Shown: in pieces, positions 23,400 through 31,100 of the stretch
Layout of the letters: each line of letters begins with the position of its first letter
Position numbering within the stretch: position 1 is the stretch's first letter
Source: Verrucomicrobiota bacterium
Lineage (GTDB): Bacteria > Verrucomicrobiota > Verrucomicrobiia > Limisphaerales > BJHT01
Direction of reading: 5' to 3'
Length of the DNA stretch: 32,828 nucleotides
Assembly (NCBI GenBank): GCA_014193395.1
Contig: BJHT01000044.1
Span: 1-32,828, forward strand
Notes under the pieces: generated by a model
What the model saw: only the letters and a program-made list of their open reading frames with translations
Databases searched by the model: none
What the model was told of the DNA's origin: nothing
Position numbers and translations under genes: made by a program

Positions 23400-24836
23400 T
23401 CACGGGAACACTTGGAGCAAGGCATCGGCGAAAATCTTCATTCCGCGTGCATCCGGGTGGTTGATCGAGTTCAGCATGAGCGTGCTGTAAGGGATGCCCT
23501 GCCGCCACAGCCGGCCGTAACGCAGCGCCGCATCGGCCAGCGCGACGTTGTGCTTCGCGGCGAAAGCCCGCAGCCCGGCGACGTACGGACGCGGATCATT
23601 GTCCACGTCGCGCTCGCGGTTCAGGCCCATCCAGTCAGGGCGGACGTAATGCGGCGTGAGGATGATCCACTCCGCGCCGATGCCTTGAAAATCCGCGAGC
23701 AACTTCGCGTACCGCTCCTCGACCGCCTGCGGATTGAGCCCCGCATCGTTCACGAATTCTGACACGACGAGGTCCGGCTTCGCGCCCAGCACCTTCTCGC
23801 GATAATTGTGCGGACTGCCCGGCGGCTCGTTCAGATAGCTGCCCGTGTTGCGCCCGCCCCACGCCTCAGTGACGAGCTCGATCTTCGCCTGCGGGAACCG
23901 CTCGCGCAGCCGCGCTACAAACTGCTCCTGCCACCGTTCCGTCGCGGGATTCGGCACGTAAGTCCCGACCGTCACGCTGTCGCCCCACGCGAGAATGCGC
24001 AGCGACTCGCCCGCGCGCAGCTTCTTCAGCGCCTTGGGAATGAACCGCTCGGCCGGTGTCGGACTGGGCTTCGGCGGTTCGGGAAACGCGGTCTCCGAAA
24101 CAGCAAACAAATGCTCCGGCGCGAGCTTCGCGACCCGCCCTGGCAGCCAGACATTGGCCAGATGTCGCTCGCCCGCCTCGACCTTCGGTGGCGCGGGTGC
24201 TGCAGCGCGCGCCTCACCCCGCCGCACCACGATGCGCCCATCACGCCCCAGCACCACCGCATCGAGCCGCAGCAACGCGTGCCGATAACTCACAAAAACC
24301 GCCTGCCCTTCCTTGATGCGCCCCTTCGCCAGACGTCCAAACGTGCCCCAGTTCAGATCCGCTTCGTAATCCTCTCCCTTGCGAAACACCTCGGCCTCCG
24401 CGCCCGCCCCGCCGCGCACCACGAGGCTCTCCGGTTCGAGCAAAAATGGCGTCGTCGTTTCCTGGGCCCGCACGGCCCGCAATTGCGCGCCTTTCACCCA
24501 GCCGCCCGCCCGCGGATTGAACAGCGGCAACGCATCATGTTTCTCCGCGCTGGCCACGAGCATCTCTGGCGGCGCGATCTTCACCCCGGCCTCAACCACC
24601 TGCGGCTCGCGCACGACCACCTTCACCTCCCAATCACCCGTGATCTTCAACTCCGCGGGCACTTCGGCGCGGAGCGGGAGAGCGAAAATGATCAATGCCA
24701 GCGCGGCCAGACCCGGCCTCCATACCGTTCTCGCGCCGCGTGGCGTAAACCCGCGCCCCGGTCCGTCCGCCCGCCCCGCGCCGCGAGCAAGACCCGGAAC
24801 AAGAGGCGGAAGCATGGCGGCCGACAAAGGATTCAT
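23400..24836 (-). CDS. Secreted GDSL/SGNH hydrolase with N-terminal beta domain
   Basis: A 478-residue protein. A hydrophobic segment at 41-56 (PGLAALALIIFALPLRAE) is a signal peptide or anchor behind an unusually long, Gly/Arg-rich N-terminus. Residues about 60-250 look beta-rich and have no clear family. The SGNH domain (about 265-478) shows block I AWGDSVT (S287), block II Gly (GG at 327-328, N330), block III EFVND (N363) and the C-terminal SINHPDARG (H460). The Asp three before the His is Ser (S457). Probable esterase or deacetylase on extracellular carbohydrate. The ATG at 24836 follows a promoter-like pair by 6 nt; ATG 24815 is an alternative. It is upstream of and co-directional with the S23/DUF1501 pair, 78 nt apart. 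Confidence 0.8.
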   Translation of the reverse strand: MNPLSAAMLPPLVPGLARGAGRADGPGRGFTPRGARTVWRPGLAALALIIFALPLRAEVPAELKITGDWEVKVVVREPQVVEAGVKIAPPEMLVASAEKHDALPLFNPRAGGWVKGAQLRAVRAQETTTPFLLEPESLVVRGGAGAEAEVFRKGEDYEADLNWGTFGRLAKGRIKEGQAVFVSYRHALLRLDAVVLGRDGRIVVRRGEARAAAPAPPKVEAGERHLANVWLPGRVAKLAPEHLFAVSETAFPEPPKPSPTPAERFIPKALKKLRAGESLRILAWGDSVTVGTYVPNPATERWQEQFVARLRERFPQAKIELVTEAWGGRNTGSYLNEPPGSPHNYREKVLGAKPDLVVSEFVNDAGLNPQAVEERYAKLLADFQGIGAEWIILTPHYVRPDWMGLNRERDVDNDPRPYVAGLRAFAAKHNVALADAALRYGRLWRQGIPYSTLMLNSINHPDARGMKIFADALLQVFP

Positions 24837-25283
24837 CGCCGGAGAATCGAACCTTTACGTTTCGGGTTCAAGCCCCAGGAGCCGGCGTGGTCGCTGGTTG
24901 TTTCCGGTGCTCCGACTCTGCAAAATCCACGCGCGCCTCGAGGATTTCCCCGTGGCATGGGCGGCCAGTTCGGCCCCAAGCCGACTCGTTCCTTCCCATT
25001 CCATTGCCCCAAATTCCCCTGCCCAATTCGGCCGCATTCCCGAACCGCTGCGTCCCGCGCGCCACGTTGGGCGTCTGCCGTGCGAGTGTGCGGTCTTTCC
25101 CTCGGCTCCTTCCCGCTCCGCGTTCCTTCCAATCTCTGCGGTGTTCCACTTCGCGCCACCATCATCGGGGCGTTTCCTCTTCACACCGCAGAGATCGGAA
25201 AGGACGCAGAGCGGGAACGGCGGATGCGCCGCGACGTTCGGGCGGTGAAGCGGCGTGAACGCCCCGCTCCGCCTGTTCCAGCG
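24837..25283. repeat. Intergenic region with family E inverted repeat
   Basis: A 447-nt gap with no gene. The inverted repeat has arms at 25112-25144 and 25182-25214 matching at about 29 of 33 positions (core ACACCGCAGAGAT). It is related to the pair at 8947-9064. The part nearest the hydrolase holds the putative promoter and a CGCCGG/CCGGCG pair at 24837-24890; 24900-25100 shows nothing I recognise. Confidence 0.65.
24843..24871 (-). promoter_or_regulatory. Possible promoter of the SGNH hydrolase gene
   Basis: Minus-strand TTGAAC (24871-24866) and GATTCT (24848-24843) are separated by 17 nt, and the ATG at 24836 follows after 6 nt. The -10 match is poor, so this rests mainly on geometry. 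Confidence 0.3.
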
Positions 25284-26576
25284 CTACGCTTTGTCCACGC
25301 CCCTCTGCCACGCCGGCGGCGGCGACAGCTTGAAAAGCAGCTCGCCCGCTTTGCGCACCAGCAGCACGCCCTCGGCCTCGCGGTTCGCGTAGGACTCGAT
25401 GTCGATGCTCTGCGGATCGCGGTAGCCCATGTTGATGCGCTCGCAGACCTCGCGCGAAATGCCGGAGGCGAGGGTGACTTTGATCCGGCATTTCTCCACT
25501 CCGTTCTCGAAGGTGCCGATGCCGCGCACATGCGTGCTGTGCGCGAGCACGCCCCACGGGTGGTGTTTGAACTGGTCCCACTGTTTCAGGAAGTAGTCGC
25601 GGCAGTGGTAGCCGATGGCGAGCATTGTCTTGCCGTGCGTGACGCTGACGGCGGTGACGTGCGGCGCGTAGATGATGAGTTCGCCGCCGTCGGCCACGAC
25701 CGGCTCCAGTTTGTACATCGCCTTCCCGGCGGTCCAAATGTCCTCATACATCGTCGGCGCGCACGACAGGACCGTGTGAAAAGGGCGGTCGCGGAAAACA
25801 ATGTGCTCGCCACGCGACACGTCCGCCGCCGCATCCCACGCGGCCTCGGGCGAACCGATGAAGAGGCCGGCGAGCGATTTGTCCGGACGCACGACCAGCG
25901 CGAGGCAGAGCTTCTCGACCGTCACCATCGCGCCGACGCGGTCCACGACGCGGCGCACGGGCGTCCATTTGTTGCCGATGGTCATGGGGTTGGTGACGCA
26001 GCCGCCGAGCCAGTGGAAGAAGTTCAAAATCTCCGGCCCTGCGACACCGGGGAAGAGATACTTGTTGCCGCCCGAAAAGCCGACGACCTCGTGCGGAAAC
26101 ACCGGGCCGATGATGATGATCTGGTCGTAATCGAAGAGGCGCTGGTTGATCGCCACCGGCACGTCCAGTTCCATGCGGCCCTCGGACAACTCGCGCGTGT
26201 CGGCCTTGGTCAGCGTGCCGATGGTGCGCAGCGCGGCGGGATTGTCCCATTCGTGATTGAAGAAACGCACGCCGCGATAAGTGCCGGCGCGCTCGGTTTC
26301 TGAAATCTCCAGCCGCCCGCAGATCGCCGCCTCGCTCATCGGCTGATGCGTGCCGAGCGCGATGAGAATGTCGAACGCGCCCGTCACCGCGCCGAGCTGC
26401 CGGTGCAGGGTCTGAAACATCAGCCCCACCGGCGCCGTACGCGTGCCGTCGGGGACGATGAGCAGCACCTTCTTCCCGCGATACGACTCGGCGGGACACG
26501 CCTGCGCGACAAGCGCGGCGACGGCGGCAGGGGAAACGGCGGACCCTTTCGGGGCGGTGGCAGCGAGCAAGTTCAT
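25284..26576 (-). CDS. LarA-like (DUF2088) nickel-pincer racemase family protein
   Basis: A 430-residue protein similar in length and motifs to lactate racemase LarA. Seen: VPDGTRTAP (D43, R46), ALGTHQPMSE (H77), PHEVVGFSGGNKYLFPGVAG (H162, K172) and NFFHWLGG (H188). These correspond to the residues that bind substrate and the nickel-pincer nucleotide in LarA, K172 being the cofactor lysine. The family includes racemases and epimerases of several 2-hydroxy acids, so the substrate is not fixed. No larB, larC or larE cofactor genes are in the window. The ATG at 26576 is chosen for the best family N-terminus; an upstream in-frame ATG adds 18 unlikely residues. It follows the UbiE-type gene by 97 nt on the same strand. 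Confidence 0.85.
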   Translation of the reverse strand: MNLLAATAPKGSAVSPAAVAALVAQACPAESYRGKKVLLIVPDGTRTAPVGLMFQTLHRQLGAVTGAFDILIALGTHQPMSEAAICGRLEISETERAGTYRGVRFFNHEWDNPAALRTIGTLTKADTRELSEGRMELDVPVAINQRLFDYDQIIIIGPVFPHEVVGFSGGNKYLFPGVAGPEILNFFHWLGGCVTNPMTIGNKWTPVRRVVDRVGAMVTVEKLCLALVVRPDKSLAGLFIGSPEAAWDAAADVSRGEHIVFRDRPFHTVLSCAPTMYEDIWTAGKAMYKLEPVVADGGELIIYAPHVTAVSVTHGKTMLAIGYHCRDYFLKQWDQFKHHPWGVLAHSTHVRGIGTFENGVEKCRIKVTLASGISREVCERINMGYRDPQSIDIESYANREAEGVLLVRKAGELLFKLSPPPAWQRGVDKA

Positions 26577-26673
26577 GCGGGCGTTTTTGCCACGGATCGA
26601 ACCGGGATGAAACACCGAAAGCTCCGGCACCCGCGGCCCGGCGTCTCTGGCAGCGGTCGGGCGACAGACGCCC

Positions 26674-27411
26674 TCACGCCCGCTCCGGCGTGCGCCCGGT
26701 GTAGGCGCTGAAGATGCCCAGCTCGACGTGGCGTTCGACGTGCTGAAAACCCGTGCCCGCGATCGCCGCCAGAATCGCGTCCGGCGGCACGCAGGCGTCG
26801 ATGGTCTCCCAGTAGTAGGACATCATCAGCCGCGCGTCGCTGCTGCCGGTGAGCAGCCACGACAGCCCCGGCAGCAGATCGCGAAAATAAAACCGCGCGC
26901 AGACCAAACCGAGCCACGTCCGCGGACGGCTGATTTCCAGGATCAACAACCGTCCGCCGGGCCGCAGCACGCGCCGGTATTCGGCGAAGGCGCGATTCAA
27001 ATCCGCCACATGCCGCAGGGCGTAACCCATCGAGAGAAAATCGAAGCTCTGGTCGGGAAACGGCAGCGCCTCCGCGTGGCCGACGTGAAACTCCGCGCCC
27101 GCGATCTTCCGCGCCTCGGCCAGCATCCCCTCGCTCGGGTCCACCCCGCACACGCGCCCGCGTCCGCCGAGAATTTCCACCGCCGCGCGCGTGACCGCGC
27201 CGGTGCCGCAGGCCACATCGAGCACGTCCATGCCCGGCCGCAAGCCTGCCTGTTCGAGCGCCCGCCGCCGATGAAACTGACCCGTGCCAAAAAAACCGAC
27301 GCGCCCGATGCGGTCGTAGTGCGGCGCGCCGCGATTGAAGAGTTCACGGACAAACGTCCGTTTGCCCTCGTCGTTTTCATACCGGCCCGAGATGGATTCG
27401 TGAGGACGCAT
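26674..27411 (-). CDS. UbiE/MenG-type SAM methyltransferase
   Basis: A 245-residue class I methyltransferase. Motif I is VLDVACGTGAVTRAA (63-77), the acidic strand-2 end is D91 (VCGVDPSEGML), then AEALPFPDQSFDFLSMGYALRHVADLNRAFAEYRRVLRPGGRLLILEISRP. This layout is typical of UbiE/MenG quinone methyltransferases. The insert RFYFRDLLPGLSWLLTGSSDA...MMSYYWETIDACVPPDAI also fits that family (UbiE: PG...Y.YLpeSi..Fp). It could methylate demethylmenaquinone or another small acceptor. No other menaquinone genes are in the window. It lies between the FabG-type gene (across a 541-nt repeat region) and LarA. The ATG at 27411 is chosen as nearest the conserved start. Confidence 0.8.
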   Translation of the reverse strand: MRPHESISGRYENDEGKRTFVRELFNRGAPHYDRIGRVGFFGTGQFHRRRALEQAGLRPGMDVLDVACGTGAVTRAAVEILGGRGRVCGVDPSEGMLAEARKIAGAEFHVGHAEALPFPDQSFDFLSMGYALRHVADLNRAFAEYRRVLRPGGRLLILEISRPRTWLGLVCARFYFRDLLPGLSWLLTGSSDARLMMSYYWETIDACVPPDAILAAIAGTGFQHVERHVELGIFSAYTGRTPERA

Positions 27412-27426
27412 GGGTTTCAAAACGGA

Positions 27427-27930
27427 TGCTGATTTTGAACCACGGATGGACACAGCGCGGCGAAACCGCAACCCAAGCGGAGCGCGACCGGTCCCCGGTC
27501 GCAGCGCGTGAAAGGCGCGGGGGGCGGCGGACGTTTCCGACGACTTTGGACATATGTACGCGCTGCGGGCGGGGACCGCCCGCGCTCCGAAAGTTTCACA
27601 GCGCGCGACGATTCGGCGGCTGTAGAGTGCGGGGACTTGTCACCGCTTTCCCGAGGCGACTTGTCGCCGTCGGACGCCTGAAAGCGTGACTCTGCGACGG
27701 GCGCGTTCACGGCTCGCGCCAGCGCGAGGACGCCCGCGTGACCGGGGCCGCGCGAACGTTCGACGGCGACAAATCGCCTGCGCAAGAGCGGTGACCAGTC
27801 ACCGCACTCCAAAGCCGCGGCGCGCCCGCTTTCCCAGCCCGACCATCCGGTTCGCCGAGCGCGAAAACCTTCCGGCCGTTCCTGTCCCCGTCCCCATCTG
27901 TGTGCATCCGTGTCCACCCACGGTTCTCCA
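27427..27930. repeat. Nested inverted repeats, families D and C
   Basis: This fills the 541-nt gap 27412-27952, which has no gene. The outermost pair is short: CCACGGATGGACACAG near 27440 and CTGTGTGCATCCGTG near 27900. Inside, family D pairs 27479-27508 with 27559-27588 at about 26 of 30 positions; each arm is itself a GC palindrome (CCGGTCCCCGGTCG). Family C follows, arms 27623-27673 and 27760-27813 (GAGTGCGG...TGTCACCGCTTT, GGCGACTTGTCGCCGTCG), with its loop in opposite orientation to the copy at 20158-20353. Confidence 0.78.
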
Positions 27931-27952
27931 CTTCCCGTTTCCCAGTTTGTTT

Positions 27953-28684
27953 TCACAAAATTCCTCCATCCACCTTCAGCGTCGCGCCCGTGATGTAGCC
28001 TGCCTCCGCGCCCGCGAGAAACCGGACGGCCGCCGCCACTTCCTCCGGTCGGCCCACGCGCCGCATGGGAATGCGCAGCGCCAGGGCCTTGCGCGCGTCC
28101 GGGTCCAGCGATACCAGGCTCTCGGTCTCGATGAAGCCGGGACAAATCGCGTTCACCGTGATGCCGATGCGCGCGATCTCCTTCGCCAGCGACTGCGTGA
28201 GCGCCACGACGCCGGCCTTGGCCGCCGCGTAATTCGTCTGCCCCGCCGGCGCGGCCAGCGCGCTGAGCGACGCGATGTTCACGATGCGCCCGCGCCGCTG
28301 CGAGATCATCGCCGGCAGCACCGCCTGACAGCCATGAAAGGTGCCGTCCAGATTCGTCGCCAGCACGCCGCGCCAGGCGTCGAGGGGCATTTGTGCGAGG
28401 AGCGAGTCGGCGTGAAACCCCGCGTTGTTCACCAGCACATCGAGCCGCTGCTGCCGCGCGAGGATGCGCTCGACAAGCGCGCGCCACGCCTCCGGTTGCG
28501 TCACGTCCAGCTCCGCCGGCTCGCAGCGCTGCGGAAAATCCGCGGCCAGTTTTTCCGCCGCGTCCCGGCGGTGGCGGACGCCGAGCCAGACGAAGTTGTC
28601 CGGCGACTCGGCGAGAAACGCGCGCGCGATGGCCTGGCCGAGGCCGCCGTTCGCACCGGTGATGAGGATGACGCGGGGGTTCAT
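27953..28684 (-). CDS. FabG-type 3-oxoacyl-ACP reductase (SDR)
   Basis: A 243-residue classical short-chain dehydrogenase. The cofactor motif is TGANGGLG (9-16), NNAG is at 86-89, N111 is kept, the catalytic serine is in IVNIASLSA (S139 or S141), with Y152 and K156 in NYAAAK. PGFIETE and the C-terminal GYITGATLKVDGG are typical of FabG. It would reduce 3-oxoacyl thioesters with NADPH. The neighbourhood of two ketosynthase-fold genes upstream on the same strand suggests a dedicated ketoreductase rather than the housekeeping FabG. A 161-nt spacer with a strong inverted repeat separates it from the inactive ketosynthase, so it may be transcribed separately. Confidence 0.87.
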   Translation of the reverse strand: MNPRVILITGANGGLGQAIARAFLAESPDNFVWLGVRHRRDAAEKLAADFPQRCEPAELDVTQPEAWRALVERILARQQRLDVLVNNAGFHADSLLAQMPLDAWRGVLATNLDGTFHGCQAVLPAMISQRRGRIVNIASLSALAAPAGQTNYAAAKAGVVALTQSLAKEIARIGITVNAICPGFIETESLVSLDPDARKALALRIPMRRVGRPEEVAAAVRFLAGAEAGYITGATLKVDGGIL

Positions 28685-28718
28685 AAGCCGGTGCTATTCA
28701 GTTGAAACCGGAAAATTG

Positions 28719-28845
28719 ACCACAGAGACACGATGCACACAGAGAAAACCAAGGGACGGGGACGGTGCCAGGAAGTAACAAATTAGTGACCGATGAACGA
28801 CGGGCGAGTCCTTGGTTTTCTCTGTGTTCATCGTGTCTCTGTGGT
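28719..28845. repeat. Long hairpin, family F, between KS partner and FabG
   Basis: Arms 28719-28754 and 28810-28845 match at 35 of 36 positions (core ACCACAGAGACACGATG and ACAGAGAAAACCAAGG). The loop is 55 nt. The right arm ends directly before the stop codon of the KS-like gene (28846-28848), so on the mRNA the hairpin begins at once after translation ends. It could act as a 3'-end structure or processing site; no U-tract is seen. Confidence 0.85.
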
Positions 28846-29835
28846 TCAAGAAAATCGGCCCGAAGGAAAAGATACGGATGAGTTTTCGTTGGGAAACACG
28901 GTGAAGCTCGCGCCGATGGCTTCCTGATACGCCCCCGGCACCAGCACCGTCGCGCGGGGAAGCTGCTGCGTCCGCGCCGCATGAATCGCCGCGAGCACCC
29001 GCCACGCGGCACCCGCGGCAAAAGCCTCGCCCGGCAACGCGTGCGTGGCATTCGCCGTCGCCGCAGCCTCGTCCCCGGCAGGCAGCGCCGCCGCCACGCG
29101 CCGCAGTGCCGCTGCGCGCGCGGGCTGGGCCGCGCCGTAACCAAACGGCTCCGGGTCGGTCACGCATTCCAGCGCGGCCCACGTTTGCGCCGTGCGTTCG
29201 CGCGTGAGCAGCACCGCACCCGCGCCTTCCGCCAGCCTGGTGTTTTTTTGAAAATGGCGCAGGGCATCGGCGGTGATCCAGTCCGCCTCCTCCGCCGCCA
29301 CGACGAGGCAGCGCTCGACGCGTCCGTCGGCCAGCCAGCCCGCGGCCAGCGCCAGCCCGTGCAGGAACACGCCCGCGTCGCCGACCAGCGTGTAATTGGA
29401 CGCGCTCGTCGCGAGCACGGCCGCGAGATGACTGGCCGGGGCGTTGAAAACCGTTTCGGGAAACAACAGCGGACTGGCCACCGCCGGGTCGCGCAGCACC
29501 TCGTCGTAGAAGCGCCGCGAGTAGTTCACGCCGCCGCATGTCGTGCAAAAAACCACGCCCAGCGGGCCGCCGATCGAACCACCCAGCGCCTCCATCGCCG
29601 CGCCCAGCGCGAACTGGCTGATCGCCGCCGCGCGCCGCATCCGCGCGTGCGCGGCCCACGCGGGCCGCGTCGCCGGCGCGGGTACGCGTTGCACCATGAG
29701 CGGACGCGTCCAGCCGGGACGTTCGAGGGGTTGCGGCACCGGCCACGCCGCAGCCACGCCCACGCCGGGCAGCGCGTTCATTCCCCAACCCGCCGGCGAA
29801 ACCGCGCCGAAGCCCGAGAGAAAAATCGCGCTCAC
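28846..29835 (-). CDS. Inactive ketosynthase-like (chain-length-factor-like) protein
   Basis: A 329-residue thiolase-fold protein, shorter than a normal KS (about 410). It aligns with the preceding KS (FLSGFGAVSPAGWG; GDAGVFLHGLALAAGWLADGRVERCLVVAAEEADW; LAEGAGAVLLTRE). The position of the catalytic Cys is G152 (VGDAG). The GHxxGAAG element reads GEAFAAGAAW, so that His is E270, and the HGTGT block is not recognisable. It is therefore not a condensing enzyme by itself and resembles the Ketoacyl-synt_2 / chain-length-factor type that pairs with an active KS. The start is GTG 29835, overlapping the KS stop (GTGA), with a good GGAGGT Shine-Dalgarno 5 nt upstream, one of the few clear ones here. 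The tight coupling supports a heterodimer. Confidence 0.82.
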   Translation of the reverse strand: MSAIFLSGFGAVSPAGWGMNALPGVGVAAAWPVPQPLERPGWTRPLMVQRVPAPATRPAWAAHARMRRAAAISQFALGAAMEALGGSIGGPLGVVFCTTCGGVNYSRRFYDEVLRDPAVASPLLFPETVFNAPASHLAAVLATSASNYTLVGDAGVFLHGLALAAGWLADGRVERCLVVAAEEADWITADALRHFQKNTRLAEGAGAVLLTRERTAQTWAALECVTDPEPFGYGAAQPARAAALRRVAAALPAGDEAAATANATHALPGEAFAAGAAWRVLAAIHAARTQQLPRATVLVPGAYQEAIGASFTVFPNENSSVSFPSGRFS

Positions 29836-31073
29836 GTCCACCTCCGCAGGATGACGCTCGCGTTCGCGCCGCCGAAGCCGAACGAATTCGTGAGCACGTT
29901 TTCCAGCCGCGCTGCCGCGGGTTGCGTGACGAGCCGGAAGCCGCAGGCGGGATCGGGCGCCTGCGTCGCGAGCATCGGCGGCAACCACTGGCCGCGCAGT
30001 GCGAGCACGCACACCACGGCCTCGACCGCGCCCGCCGCACCGAGCAGATGACCAATGCCCGCCTTGGTGGAACTCACCGCCAACTGCGCGGCCGCCGCGC
30101 CCGCCCAGCGCGTGATGGCCGCGGCTTCCGCGCTGTCGTTGAGCACCGTGCCGGTGCCGTGCGCGTTCACGTAGTCAATGTCGCGCGGCTCCAGCCCGGC
30201 GACGCGACACGCCTCGGTCATGGTCGCGACGGCGGCGTTTCCCTGTGGCTGCGGTTGGGTGAGATGATGCAAATCCGTCGCCGCGCCGTACCCGACAATT
30301 TCCGCAAAAATTTCCGCGCCGCGGGCCTCCGCGCTGGCAAGCGTCTCGAGGGCGAGCGCCGCCGCGCCTTCGCCCAGCGCAAGGCCGTCGCGCTGCGCAT
30401 CGAAGGGCCGGCACCGCGTCGGGGACAGCGCCTGCAACGAATCGAAGCCCGCAAAAATCAACTGGCTGATGGCATCGTAGCCCGCGGCGAGCACGCGTTC
30501 GGCGCGGCCGGTGCGGAGGAGTTCCCACGCGTGGCCCACGGCGTTCGCGCCGGACGCGCAGGCGTTGGCGATCACGGTCACCGGGCCGCGCAGCTCGCAC
30601 GCCTGTGCCACCAGCGCGGTCTGGCGATACGCCTGGTAGCCGAGCGTGCGGGTGGGTTGCTGCCGGCCGGTGAGCGGATTTTCCAACGCGGTGCGGTAGT
30701 AGGCTTCGCCGAGGCTCATGCCGCCGCCGGTCGTGCCCACGACAAACGCCGCCTTGTTTTGCTGATCCCATCGCGCCTGCTGCGTCGCCTCGTGCGCGGC
30801 CCACAGCAGCATCGCACCCGCGCGGTCGAGCCGCCGCGCTGCCTTGGGCGCGAGGGCCGTGGCGGGCAGCGCGTCCGGCAATTCCACCGGCGCCGCCGTG
30901 CGCACGCGCTGGCGCGAGACATCGAACGCCGTGACCGCGCGGAACGCCGTCCGTCCTGTCCGGAAGCCCTCCGCATTCGCCGCCATCCCCACGCCGAGCG
31001 GCGTCACCAAACCACAGCCCGTGACCACAACCCGCGGCGAAACGCGGGCGGCTGGGGCAGGGGGAAAAAGCAT
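29832..31073 (-). CDS. Beta-ketoacyl synthase with intact Cys-His-His
   Basis: A 413-residue FabF-type ketosynthase. Catalytic residues are kept: C172 in ANACASGANAVG, H305 in NAHGTGTVLND, K337 in SSTKAGIGH and H342 in GHLLGAAGAVE. PFDAQRDGLALGEGAAAL and the terminal NSFGFGGANASVI also fit. It would condense malonyl-ACP with an acyl primer. The ORF begins at ATG 31073, 27 nt after the radical SAM gene on the same strand, and is coupled to the inactive partner downstream by a GTGA overlap. No acyl carrier protein is encoded in the window. The combination suggests a type II polyketide, aryl-polyene-like or unusual fatty-acid system rather than housekeeping synthesis. Confidence 0.9.
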   Translation of the reverse strand: MLFPPAPAARVSPRVVVTGCGLVTPLGVGMAANAEGFRTGRTAFRAVTAFDVSRQRVRTAAPVELPDALPATALAPKAARRLDRAGAMLLWAAHEATQQARWDQQNKAAFVVGTTGGGMSLGEAYYRTALENPLTGRQQPTRTLGYQAYRQTALVAQACELRGPVTVIANACASGANAVGHAWELLRTGRAERVLAAGYDAISQLIFAGFDSLQALSPTRCRPFDAQRDGLALGEGAAALALETLASAEARGAEIFAEIVGYGAATDLHHLTQPQPQGNAAVATMTEACRVAGLEPRDIDYVNAHGTGTVLNDSAEAAAITRWAGAAAAQLAVSSTKAGIGHLLGAAGAVEAVVCVLALRGQWLPPMLATQAPDPACGFRLVTQPAAARLENVLTNSFGFGGANASVILRRWT

Positions 31074-31100
31074 GGGAGCAAGCAGAGCGCGACGAGCGCG

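Noticed and set aside
24837-24890. tRNA-like wording (GGTTCGATTC) on the minus strand, possibly a tRNA 3' end or attachment site
   Set aside because: The flanking bases do not form the T stem or an acceptor stem and no anticodon arm can be found. Most likely chance.
23808-26303. Plus-strand open frame of more than 800 codons spanning two minus-strand genes and a repeat region
   Set aside because: It crosses an intergenic repeat and two well-identified genes, and has no recognisable motifs.
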